From the NCBI GenBank assembly GCA_003527885.1, contig DPWB01000255.1, forward strand, positions 1 to 12,913: 12,913 nucleotides of DNA, written 5' to 3'. Position 1 is the first letter of the stretch. Each line of letters begins with the position of its first letter. The stretch comes from Candidatus Competibacteraceae bacterium (GTDB lineage: Bacteria > Pseudomonadota > Gammaproteobacteria > Competibacterales > Competibacteraceae). The position numbers and the translations under genes were made by a program. Positions 5,940 through 12,698 of this stretch are shown here, one piece after another. The notes beneath the pieces were generated by a model, which did not search any database, was not told the DNA's origin, and was given only the letters and a program-made list of their open reading frames with translations.

Positions 5940-6809
5940 ATGGATGCATTAAAGATTTTAGGTAGTTTGCTGGGAAATAACGCCATGTCCTCCGGGATCG
6001 GCGGACAAGTTTTCGGGCAAGTACTCAATGGGTTGACGAGGGGCGGCGCCCAGCAGCCGGGCGGTGGCGGCTTAGGTGGTCTGCTCGGTGGTCTGCTCGG
6101 TGGCGGCCCACAGCAACAGCCCCCTGGCGGTGGTGGCTTAGGTGATCTTCTCGGCGGCCTGCTCGGTGGCCAACGCCCGCCACCGCCAGGTGCCGGTGGC
6201 GGTTTGGGATCGGTGCTGGGCAGTCTGCTCGGTGGTGGCCAATCGGGTGGGCTAGGCGGTTTGGGGTCGGTGTTGGGGCATCTCGCCGGTGGCGGTCGAT
6301 CCCAAGGCGGTGGTATTCCTTGGTCAGTGCTCGCTGGTTTGGCGATGAGCGGGTTTAGCATGTTGGGTAAAGGTAGCGCGGGTCAATCTTCTGCGTTGAC
6401 CGACGCTTCAATCCTGCCGCCCGGGGCGGAAGCGGCGCCCGCTGAAGCGGTGGCCCACTTAAACCAACAGGCCATCACCCTCATCAAAGCGATGCTGAAC
6501 GCCGCCAAGGCGGATGGCCAAATCGATGCGCAAGAGCAACAGAACATCGTTAGCAAACTGGCTGATCTTGGTCCACAGGAGGCAGCGTTTGTCAAAGATG
6601 AAATCGCTCGGCCGCTGAATATGGATTTTCTGGAGCAGGTCCAGCAGGGGATGGCCAGCAACGTCTATATGATGTCGCTGATGGCGATCAATCTCGACAC
6701 CAACGCCGAAGTTCAATACATGCAGCGGTTGGCACAGGCCCTTGGCCTGGACCCGCAAACGGTCAATGGCTTACATCAACAGCTAGGAATCACCCCGCTT
6801 TATTCGTAA
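5940..6809 (+). CDS. DUF533 / TerB-like protein with Gly-rich repeat region (YebE-related)
   Basis: A 289-residue protein in three parts. Residues 1-34 form an amphipathic N-terminus. Residues 35-125 are an extremely Gly/Leu-rich low-complexity region with about four copies of a GGGLGxLLGxLLGGG-type unit separated by Gln/Pro-rich spacers. A hydrophobic stretch (126-142) follows. Residues about 165-286 form a DUF533 domain (PF04391) of the TerB-like superfamily, seen as LIKAMLNAAKADGQIDAQE, VYMMSLMAINLDT and YMQRLAQALGLD. E. coli YebE is the best known member and belongs to the Cpx envelope-stress regulon; TerB domains bind metal through acidic residues. The start ATG at 5940 has GAGGG (5928-5932) seven bases upstream. 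The Gly-rich region is longer than in YebE (219 aa) and is probably prone to repeat-length change. Function is unknown. Confidence 0.85.
   Translation: MDALKILGSLLGNNAMSSGIGGQVFGQVLNGLTRGGAQQPGGGGLGGLLGGLLGGGPQQQPPGGGGLGDLLGGLLGGQRPPPPGAGGGLGSVLGSLLGGGQSGGLGGLGSVLGHLAGGGRSQGGGIPWSVLAGLAMSGFSMLGKGSAGQSSALTDASILPPGAEAAPAEAVAHLNQQAITLIKAMLNAAKADGQIDAQEQQNIVSKLADLGPQEAAFVKDEIARPLNMDFLEQVQQGMASNVYMMSLMAINLDTNAEVQYMQRLAQALGLDPQTVNGLHQQLGITPLYS
6076..6300 (+). repeat. GGT/GGC-rich coding repeats in the DUF533 gene
   Basis: Imperfect repeats encode the Gly/Leu-rich region. The clearest is a perfect tandem pair of the 12-mer GGTCTGCTCGGT (6078-6089 and 6090-6101). Related units recur near 6140-6170, 6205-6237 and 6250-6290. 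Confidence 0.7.
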
Positions 6810-6814
6810 GCATC

Positions 6815-6855
6815 GCGGTGGCCGGCTTCCCCTCATGAGGCGGCCGGTCACTGCG
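6815..6855. terminator. Palindromic spacer between convergent genes, possible bidirectional terminator
   Basis: The 56-nt gap between the DUF533 gene (+) and fpr (-) holds a perfect 10-bp palindrome CCTCATGAGG (6831-6840) nested between GGCCG and CGGCC arms. There is no strong T-run on either strand, so termination strength is uncertain. Confidence 0.3.
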
Positions 6856-6865
6856 TCGGCTGTCA

Positions 6866-7642
6866 TTATTTTTCCACAAATGCCCGCTCGATCACGTAAT
6901 GGCCGGGTTCACCGATGTGCGGCGAGATGCTGAAACCCCGTTCATTCAAAAGGGTACAAGTGTCTTTCAAGAGACCGGGGCTGCCGCAGATCATCGCCCG
7001 ATCCTGGGCCGGGTCGAGCGGTGGCAGACCAAGATCTTCGAAAATCTTGCCGCTTTCGATCAGGTGAGTCAGCCGCCCCCGGTTGTGAAAAGGCTCTCGG
7101 GTCACGGTGGGGTAATAGATCAGCTTCTCTCGGATCAGCTCCCCTAAAAACTCATTTTTCGGCAGTTCTTCTTTAATAAAGTCCGCGTAGGCCAGTTCGC
7201 TGATATGGCGGACACCATGGACCAGCACGACCTTTTCAAAGCCCTGGTAAGTATCCGGGTCTTTGATGATGCTCAGAAAGGGTGCCAAGCCTGTACCCGA
7301 ACCGAACAAGTAAAGCCGCTGGCCGGGAAGCAAATCGTCAATAACCAAGGTGCCGACCGGTTTGCGGCCAACCAGAATCGTATCGCCTTCCTTGAGATGT
7401 TGTAACCGCGAGGTCAGCGGCCCGTTACGCACCTTGATGCTGAAAAATTCGAGATGTTCCTCGTAGTTGGCGCTGGCGATGCTATAAGCTCGCAGCAACG
7501 GGCGGCCCTCCACCTCCAGTCCGATCATCACGAAATGACCATTGCGAAAGCGTAGCGTCGCATCTCGCGTGGTTTTAAAGCTGAAAAGCGTCTCGTTCCA
7601 GTGATGGACATCAAGTACACGTTCGACGTTGAAAGCTTGCAT
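6866..7642 (-). CDS. fpr: Ferredoxin--NADP(+) reductase
   Basis: A 258-residue FAD enzyme that moves electrons between NADPH and ferredoxin or flavodoxin in the cytoplasm, supporting Fe-S cluster and oxidative-stress functions. Seen from the ATG at 7642: VERVLDVHHWNETLFSFK at the start, the FAD-binding RAYSIAS (51-57), FFSIKV (66-71), GPLTSRLQHLKEGD, the NADP-binding GSGTGLAPF (114-122), YYPTVTREPF, and the Cys-containing AMICGSP. It ends AFVEK, the typical C-terminus of the bacterial subclass found in Pseudomonas and relatives (about 259 aa). An upstream in-frame TTG at 7672 would add ten residues that do not resemble the family, so the ATG was chosen. It is the last gene of the minus-strand run, 139 nt after folK, which leaves room for its own promoter. 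Confidence 0.95.
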   Translation of the reverse strand: MQAFNVERVLDVHHWNETLFSFKTTRDATLRFRNGHFVMIGLEVEGRPLLRAYSIASANYEEHLEFFSIKVRNGPLTSRLQHLKEGDTILVGRKPVGTLVIDDLLPGQRLYLFGSGTGLAPFLSIIKDPDTYQGFEKVVLVHGVRHISELAYADFIKEELPKNEFLGELIREKLIYYPTVTREPFHNRGRLTHLIESGKIFEDLGLPPLDPAQDRAMICGSPGLLKDTCTLLNERGFSISPHIGEPGHYVIERAFVEK

Positions 7643-7781
7643 GAGTGCATTAACCAAAAATAGACTGCCCAACGAGCCGCGATGACCGGCTGGGTAGGTT
7701 GAAAACGGTCGCTGGCTGATCGCCGGCGGCTAAGCGGTCGGGAAGGGTATCACATACTGGTTGGACACCCAGCAAGGCCAA

Positions 7782-8276
7782 TTAGTGGGCGCAGGGCAGC
7801 ACGACCGGCTGCAATCTTTCATGCGACTGATCGAATCGCTCCCACAGTTCGGCGAATGTGACACCGAGCAGCGGATGCAAACAGTCGCCGGCCACTTCCG
7901 CCAGGGGCCGCAGCACGAAGGCGTAGCGGGTAATGTCACGACGAGGAACCCGCACGCCATCAGCGATTAACACAGCATCGGCGTAAAGTAACAAATCCAG
8001 ATCTAATGCGCGCGGCGCAAATCGCACCTCTTTACCGGAGGGTTGCTGGCACTTTTCGATCTCGCGCAGTTCGGCGGCCAGCCGGGGAGGTGGCAGGTCG
8101 GTGTCGAACCGAACCACCAGGTTGAGGAAATCGTCACCGACAAAGCCAACCGGTGGATTGGCATAGACGGTGGATACGAGCAACGGGCCGAAGTGCCGAT
8201 TCAGCGCCGCCAAGGCGGCGCAGATATTTCGTTCAGGGTCAATATTGCTGCCGATACCGACACAAACCCAGGTCAT
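7782..8276 (-). CDS. folK: 2-amino-4-hydroxy-6-hydroxymethyldihydropteridine diphosphokinase (HPPK)
   Basis: A 164-residue enzyme that transfers pyrophosphate from ATP to 6-hydroxymethyl-7,8-dihydropterin, the step before dihydropteroate synthase in folate synthesis. Seen: the N-terminal VGIGSNIDPERN, the pterin-binding NPPVGFVGDDFLNLV (about 40-54), and the HPPK signature RFAPRALDLDLLLY at 85-98 with Mg2+-binding Asp92 and Asp94. The end DITRYAFVLRPLAEVAGDCLHP matches the conserved (R)xFVL.PL.ei region. Length fits the short form. No Shine-Dalgarno sequence is visible before the ATG (8276), which lies 33 nt after the stop of the PQQ-like gene. Its usual partners (folB, folP, panB) are not adjacent. 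Confidence 0.95.
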   Translation of the reverse strand: MTWVCVGIGSNIDPERNICAALAALNRHFGPLLVSTVYANPPVGFVGDDFLNLVVRFDTDLPPPRLAAELREIEKCQQPSGKEVRFAPRALDLDLLLYADAVLIADGVRVPRRDITRYAFVLRPLAEVAGDCLHPLLGVTFAELWERFDQSHERLQPVVLPCAH

Positions 8277-8309
8277 GGGTTTAATTCGGTATTGTCCCGG
8301 CGGTCGTCG

Positions 8310-9956
8310 CTAGGGGCTTGGCACATGGAACGCAAAGAATTTATTGCCCGGTGTCGCTTGGCCGGTGAAGTTGCCGTAACCGGAACCCCAGTAAATCGTG
8401 CCATCCGAGACGGCAGCCCCGCCGAGACAGACATTGCCGCTGGCGTATTTCCAAAGGACGGCACCGGTCGTGGCATGGAAGGCATACATGGAGCCAGCTT
8501 GATCCAGTGAACAGGCGTAGACCACGTTGTTGGCTACGGTGACCGGTGCCATGGTCGGTGCGGGTTGACCGTCACGCCCGATGCCGGAATCGGCCACTTG
8601 CCAGAGGATAATCCCGGTCGCGGCATCCAGGGCACTCCAAAGCCCTGAATTGATGGTGGTGGTCGTGGATTTGCCATTCTGGATCAGAGTCCACGATTTG
8701 TTTTCGGTGTTGGCAACGGCGGTGTAGATGCGTTGACCATCGACTGCTGAACCCCACTGCAACCCTCCGCCCTGGCCACCGGGTCCTACCTGAGTCATCC
8801 AGACGACCGCGCCGGTGTCTGGATCGAAAGCCCAATACTGGCCGCTTTTCTGGCCAGCGCCAAGGAGTTGGCGTAGCCGGCCGGTTTCAGGAATGCGCAC
8901 GGTAAAGAGGGCCGGCCCTTGCCCAAAGTCATAATCAGGCCCGGCCGGTTGTGGGCAGTTGCTGTCGTTGCCCAATTCGGGAATACAACCGGCGTTCCAG
9001 GCGTCGAACGGCAACACCGTGTTGGCCCATTTGACGGCACCGGTGCTGGGATCGAGAGCGACCACGGAATCGAAGTGGTTGTCGGGTGCGATACAAGCTC
9101 GCTGCGCTTGGGGGCTGCCCTGCGCACCGGCGACACACTGCCGGACGGCCTCCGGTACGGTGTAGTTGTTGCCGGTCGTCACGTACAAGCTACGGCGCGC
9201 TGCATCCAGCACGGCGGTGCTACCCCAGATGGCGCCCCCGCTGTAGCCTTCGGGGACCGTATGCCACTTCCAGAGAATTTGGCCGGTGTGTTCGTCCAGA
9301 GCCACCATGCTGCCGCGAAAGGTGCAGCATTGATAATTAGGCACCAACACCGCATAGGCTTCTTCCCAGGAAGACACACCCACGTAAACCACCCCGTTGG
9401 CCACGATAGCAGCTTGGGTGATGATGGCCGCCGGGTGGGCATCGACTTGGGTTTTCCACAGCAAGTCCCCGGTTCGCTTATCGACCGCCATCACCCAGGC
9501 TGTTGATGGCTGCCGGCGCGCGCTTTGGTTGCCGAAGATCAACTTGTCGCCGCCTACAGCCGGGGTCGCCCGCGCCAGATCACCGGCGATGCCGGTGTAG
9601 TCGGCTACCCGGCGGGACCAGAGCTGCTTCCCGGTATGACGGTCAACGGCGAAGAGATTTCCAGCCCAATCAGGGAAATAAGTGGCTTGTTCATCCACTG
9701 CCGGCGTGGCTGAAACATCGCCGCCGGTGGCAAATTGCCAGCGCACGGTCAGGGCTGGCGCGTTGTTAGGGCCGATGGTGCGCTCTTCGTTTTGGAAGCG
9801 GGTATTGTGCAGATCGTGGCCGGCGGTCAGCCAGCGACTGTCGGCCACGGTTCCCGGCGTGGCGCCACTCACATCGTCATTGCTGTCGCCATTACAAGCG
9901 CTCAGCAAAAATCCGCCAATCATTAAGAAGAAGAGCGCGGTGGGTCGGGTAGTCAT
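8310..9956 (-). CDS. PQQ-binding-like beta-propeller lipoprotein (polyvinyl-alcohol dehydrogenase-like)
   Basis: A 548-residue exported lipoprotein. A short signal peptide ends in a clean lipobox LLSAC (17-21), with Cys21 as the lipidated residue. At least seven propeller motifs of the (A)xDxxTGxxLW type start near residues 102, 156, 218, 298, 375, 441 and 491, as in quinoprotein dehydrogenases. The N-terminal GHDLHNTRFQNEERTIGP and SATPAVDEQATYFPDWAGN resemble polyvinyl-alcohol dehydrogenase, which oxidises alcohols with PQQ in the periplasm. Vicinal cysteines Cys210-Cys211 recall the disulfide of PQQ alcohol dehydrogenases, though their position differs from that in methanol dehydrogenase. 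No CxxCH heme motif exists, so electrons would have to leave through a separate carrier. AGGAGT (9962-9967) precedes the ATG at 9956 by five bases. Substrate and true PQQ use are unproven; some relatives are structural. Confidence 0.85.
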   Translation of the reverse strand: MTTRPTALFFLMIGGFLLSACNGDSNDDVSGATPGTVADSRWLTAGHDLHNTRFQNEERTIGPNNAPALTVRWQFATGGDVSATPAVDEQATYFPDWAGNLFAVDRHTGKQLWSRRVADYTGIAGDLARATPAVGGDKLIFGNQSARRQPSTAWVMAVDKRTGDLLWKTQVDAHPAAIITQAAIVANGVVYVGVSSWEEAYAVLVPNYQCCTFRGSMVALDEHTGQILWKWHTVPEGYSGGAIWGSTAVLDAARRSLYVTTGNNYTVPEAVRQCVAGAQGSPQAQRACIAPDNHFDSVVALDPSTGAVKWANTVLPFDAWNAGCIPELGNDSNCPQPAGPDYDFGQGPALFTVRIPETGRLRQLLGAGQKSGQYWAFDPDTGAVVWMTQVGPGGQGGGLQWGSAVDGQRIYTAVANTENKSWTLIQNGKSTTTTINSGLWSALDAATGIILWQVADSGIGRDGQPAPTMAPVTVANNVVYACSLDQAGSMYAFHATTGAVLWKYASGNVCLGGAAVSDGTIYWGSGYGNFTGQATPGNKFFAFHVPSP

Positions 9957-10033
9957 CGGTCACTCCTGATAACGATTGAATTTTTTGATGGGCCAGAGGA
10001 CATCCGGCCCGTGAATAGATCTGCGAGCGTCGA

Positions 10034-11416
10034 TCATATACCGGCGGACAGTGGCGGAAATTCGGGATGATCGGATTGCCGTTGCCGGACTGCTGGATTG
10101 TAGCGCAGACAATTCGGCACACAGGGGCATTCGCGATTGATCTTCATCGGTGCAATCAGGCCCTGATCGCGTAGCTGGAACAGGCGCTGCGTGACGCGCT
10201 TGTGCAAGGTTTCCGGGTCGATGGTGTTCACGTAGATTTTGGTGCCGCCCTCAAAGCCGGCAGGAGTCGATACCCGCCACTTGATGAGCACTCGCCACGG
10301 CATCGGGACATCGACATCCGGTGGTTTGTAGTACCACTCCTCGTTGCACGGAATATCGGTGCCGGTGGCGGCATGGCACGCATGAACCAAATCGGACATG
10401 TTGCGCAATTCGTCGGGGGAATGGTTCCATGGCTGGCTGCGCGCGCTCTTGGAGAAAATTTCCAGGGTCGGAAACAGGTGGCCAAAACCCGCATAGGCGA
10501 CCGCGTGGTCGTTTTCGGCCACCACCAAGTTACGATAAGCGGCAAAGTTGACGGCCGCTTCGTTGTACAGGTTGGGGTTGGCCCTGACTCGCTCAATCTC
10601 CATTTCGTTTTGGGTGCCGCGTTCGTCGATGGCGACGAGTTGCTTATGGAGATGATCGAAGGAGGCACCAGCCGGTTTTAGCCAGTTTTGGAAGACGGCC
10701 ACATAGCGGACGTAGCGGTTGTCGAGGTAAATTTCCCGCATGGCATCAATGGTGAAGCGCAGGTATTGATAGTGTTCCTCCAGCGTCATGGTTCCTGAGG
10801 AGGCCAGTTGGTGGTCGTGGGTGGCGCCATCGATATAATGCCGCCGAGCCACGATCAGTTCATGACCGCCGCCAAAGAACGCATCGGCGAACTGTAGCCG
10901 TTCCCCGGTTGACATCCGCTCCCAGGCCGATTCGTCAAAGCCGGCCGCTTTTAGCCGCTGTTCGGACATTCTCAGGACGTGCTGTCGCCCGGCTTCACCC
11001 GATAGATACTTGTGTTTGTGCTGCTCAATGGCATCCGGCAGGTTATACCCGAAGTTTTTGCGCCAGTAATCGAAGGAGACGATTTCGAACAGGTTTGGCA
11101 GGCGGCGAAATTCGGCCACTGTGTCAAACAGTTCGTCGGCTAGCAGGTGACGCAGGGTGATGTATTTGTCATCGGCCTTGATCAGGCGGGCTTTCTCAGG
11201 TGGCGTCTCCAGATATTGGCGGGAGCAGAAAGCGCAATGAGCCTCGGCTCGATTCGGGTCGATAGGGCGAGGACTGAGAGGCATGACGCCAAGCGGACGA
11301 TTGCCACGGCCGGGAACGGTCCACACCTCAGTGCCGGTGAAGGGATTAACCTGCTTGATGGTCCCGTCGGCCATCCGCATTAGATAGTTGGATTCGGGAA
11401 CAGTCTGCGGCAACAT
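10034..11416 (-). CDS. DUF4921 family protein, GalT/HIT-superfamily nucleotidyltransferase-like
   Basis: A 460-residue cytoplasmic protein related to galactose-1-phosphate uridylyltransferase. Seen: VNPFTGTEVWTVPGRGNRP (23-41); a zinc-type CAFC pair (Cys61, Cys64); YITLRHLLADELFDTVAEF where GalT has its N-terminal HIT half; and GASFDHLHKQLVAID (250-264). In the last segment His255-x-His257 matches the HPH motif of GalT, whose second His is the uridylylated nucleophile. A second cysteine cluster CPCVPNC (430-436) lies near the C-terminus. The family is usually annotated DUF4921 and its substrate is unknown; nucleotidyl transfer to a sugar or nucleotide is inference from the motif. The ATG at 11416 is preceded by GAGG at slightly long spacing (11 nt). 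The next gene starts 77 nt downstream. Confidence 0.82.
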   Translation of the reverse strand: MLPQTVPESNYLMRMADGTIKQVNPFTGTEVWTVPGRGNRPLGVMPLSPRPIDPNRAEAHCAFCSRQYLETPPEKARLIKADDKYITLRHLLADELFDTVAEFRRLPNLFEIVSFDYWRKNFGYNLPDAIEQHKHKYLSGEAGRQHVLRMSEQRLKAAGFDESAWERMSTGERLQFADAFFGGGHELIVARRHYIDGATHDHQLASSGTMTLEEHYQYLRFTIDAMREIYLDNRYVRYVAVFQNWLKPAGASFDHLHKQLVAIDERGTQNEMEIERVRANPNLYNEAAVNFAAYRNLVVAENDHAVAYAGFGHLFPTLEIFSKSARSQPWNHSPDELRNMSDLVHACHAATGTDIPCNEEWYYKPPDVDVPMPWRVLIKWRVSTPAGFEGGTKIYVNTIDPETLHKRVTQRLFQLRDQGLIAPMKINRECPCVPNCLRYNPAVRQRQSDHPEFPPLSAGI

Positions 11417-11495
11417 GCTGATAATGACCTCTTAACGGTGGCGGCCTGTCTGCACTGGCAGATGGAACAGTGAATCAGTTCCACCAGGGGAAGGA

Positions 11496-11825
11496 TTACG
11501 TTTGCCGGTATCGTAGCGGTTCGCCAGCGCGGATGCGCTCGTTGAGTTGTTTGATGAGATCTGGGGAGACCTCCAGCCAGCGACGCTCCGAGCCATCGAG
11601 TTGCGCAGACTGCCAGCCTACTACGGCGCCTTCATAATCCAGTGTTAGCAAATGTTCGAACGATTCGGCCCCTGATCGGTCGCTTTGATTGAAATAACGG
11701 TAGGGGTCGATTCCAGACCAGAGCAAGACGCCGACTTCCTCAGCAGGCGTGCTGACATAACCGACAACTCGAAAGGGGATATCGAAAACCAAACGTGGTC
11801 TCGAAGAAGGGTTATCACCGTTCAC
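11496..11825 (-). CDS. Hypothetical protein, 109 aa
   Basis: An unrecognised small soluble protein. The GTG start (11823-11825) is well supported: GGAGG lies seven bases upstream, and no in-frame ATG follows. The sequence is acidic to neutral with no membrane segment or signal peptide. It is rich in aromatic and charged residues (RLVFDIPFRVVGYVS; GVLLWSGIDPYRYF; LLTLDYEGAVVGWQS) and ends in a helix-like SPDLIKQLNERIRAGEP. A possible -10 element (TACAAT) lies upstream. It precedes the DUF4921 gene by 79 nt on the same strand and may be co-transcribed with it. It could be a regulatory or accessory protein; nothing visible decides this. Confidence 0.75.
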   Translation of the reverse strand: MNGDNPSSRPRLVFDIPFRVVGYVSTPAEEVGVLLWSGIDPYRYFNQSDRSGAESFEHLLTLDYEGAVVGWQSAQLDGSERRWLEVSPDLIKQLNERIRAGEPLRYRQT

Positions 11826-11864
11826 TACCTCGCCTCCAAATACAAGGTGATCAGTTGACCTTAA

Positions 11865-11870
11865 ATTGTA
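11865..11870 (-). promoter_or_regulatory. Possible -10 element for the 109-aa gene
   Basis: TACAAT on the minus strand sits about 40 nt upstream of the GTG start, a suitable distance for a 30-35 nt leader. No good -35 is seen at 16-18 nt, so this is a weak call. Confidence 0.25.
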
Positions 11871-11965
11871 GACGAGTTGAGGAGCATGCTGATAATTTCA
11901 GCGGTATTTTTAGGAAAGAAAATAATTAAAAGGCGTTGAATTTATTTGAGTTTTTGGAGAAACGG

Positions 11966-11992
11966 AAACGACGCCCGAAGGCGTCGTTTTTT
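11966..11992 (-). terminator. Intrinsic terminator of the PEP-CTERM gene (UUCG loop)
   Basis: A perfect 10-bp stem (11966-11975 with 11980-11989) lies 28 nt past the PEP-CTERM stop. Read on the minus strand the loop is TTCG closed by C-G, the extra-stable cUUCGg tetraloop, followed by TTTCCGTTT. On the plus strand the same hairpin has a longer T-run (11987-11992), so it may work in both directions. Confidence 0.75.
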
Positions 11993-12020
11993 AGAGCTTA
12001 CCGCTACACCAACACGGTAC

Positions 12021-12638
12021 TTAAGCGGCTTCGGCAGCCTTTTTCTGGCGGCGCTTGGCGCCCAGGCCGAGCAGGCCCATACCGAGCAGCGCCAGGGTGG
12101 TCGGTTCGGGGACTGGAGTAGTAGAAATTTGCCCCGAGTATAAATTAGTGGCATAAGTTACATTCGAAACAGTACCGCTTACCTCAAAAGCGTACTGCCC
12201 CGCCGTGAGGGTGCCAAATGGAATATTGCTGTTGAAATTTGGAGATGTGTTACCTGGTGTTACAAGGGAACCAACTGAAACACCAGTGCAGAGCGACCCA
12301 ATCGTACCACAACTGGAAGAATTAACCGTATAGAGATTAAGTGAAAAGTTTGAAATATTATCCGTGGGTATGAAATTAACGTTGAGGCCGGCTGCAGCGG
12401 TAGGGTCAAGATAGAATACCCACCAATCGCTCAAAGGTCCTAAAGGGACAACAGGATTGTTGAAACCTGCAGAATTCAATGAAGGAAGAGGGCTGGTAGC
12501 GTCTAATGAGCCAAGGAAGGTATAGTCTCCTGCGAAGTCAATAGATGTCGCCGAAGCGGTATTTGCAAAACCGCAGATGCCAAGCCCTAATGCAAGAGTT
12601 ACAGCGGCCAAACCAGAACGCTTTACTTTCGTATTCAT
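12021..12638 (-). CDS. PEP-CTERM sorting domain-containing exported protein
   Basis: A 205-residue secreted protein. It has an N-terminal signal peptide (Lys/Arg at 4-7, hydrophobic core 9-24, likely cleavage after NTASA at residue 30). The mature domain is rich in Asn, Ser, Thr and Gly with two cysteines (110, 117). It ends in a PEP-CTERM tripartite signal: VPEP at 176-179, a hydrophobic helix (181-193) and a basic cluster KRRQKK (195-200). Such proteins are recognised by an exosortase (EpsH/XrtA type) that cleaves near the PEP motif and delivers them to the surface, typically in bacteria making exopolysaccharide or flocs. The mature domain is not recognised. The gene is clearly lower in GC than the rest of the window. 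A sigma-54-type promoter precedes it and a terminator follows. No exosortase gene is in the window. Confidence 0.93.
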   Translation of the reverse strand: MNTKVKRSGLAAVTLALGLGICGFANTASATSIDFAGDYTFLGSLDATSPLPSLNSAGFNNPVVPLGPLSDWWVFYLDPTAAAGLNVNFIPTDNISNFSLNLYTVNSSSCGTIGSLCTGVSVGSLVTPGNTSPNFNSNIPFGTLTAGQYAFEVSGTVSNVTYATNLYSGQISTTPVPEPTTLALLGMGLLGLGAKRRQKKAAEAA

Positions 12639-12682
12639 TGGGTAGTACCTCAGTCAGTATTTATAAGTTCCGAGTTGGATAT

Positions 12683-12698
12683 GGCAAATTTTATGCCA
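12683..12698 (-). promoter_or_regulatory. Sigma-54 (-24/-12) promoter of the PEP-CTERM gene
   Basis: The minus strand reads TGGCATAAAATTTGCC. It matches the RpoN consensus TGGCAC-N5-TTGCW at the invariant GG (-24) and GC (-12) with the required 10-nt gap, and at TGGCA and TTGC in full. Transcription would start near 12672, leaving a 5' leader of about 34 nt that contains GAGG before the ATG at 12638. Confidence 0.7.

Noticed and set aside
5777..6361. Minus-strand open frame of Pro-rich sequence opposite the DUF533 gene
   Set aside because: The Pro-rich product is simply the complement of the Gly-rich repeats; the DUF533 frame has a ribosome-binding site and a known domain.
1925..6809. A classical ter (tellurite) operon
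   Set aside because: No TerC, TerD/TerE or TerZ homologue is present; only TelA and a TerB-like DUF533 domain relate to tellurite resistance.
7643..7672. N-terminal extension of fpr from a TTG codon
   Set aside because: The ten extra residues do not resemble the family, and the ATG at 7642 gives the usual 258-259 aa length.
8919..9506. Plus-strand open frame of 195 codons inside the PQQ-like gene
   Set aside because: Antisense shadow of a gene with signal peptide, lipobox and seven propeller motifs; no translation signal or domain.
10202..10681. Plus-strand open frame of 159 codons inside the DUF4921 gene
   Set aside because: Antisense to a well-supported coding frame with conserved GalT-like motifs; nothing recognisable in its translation.
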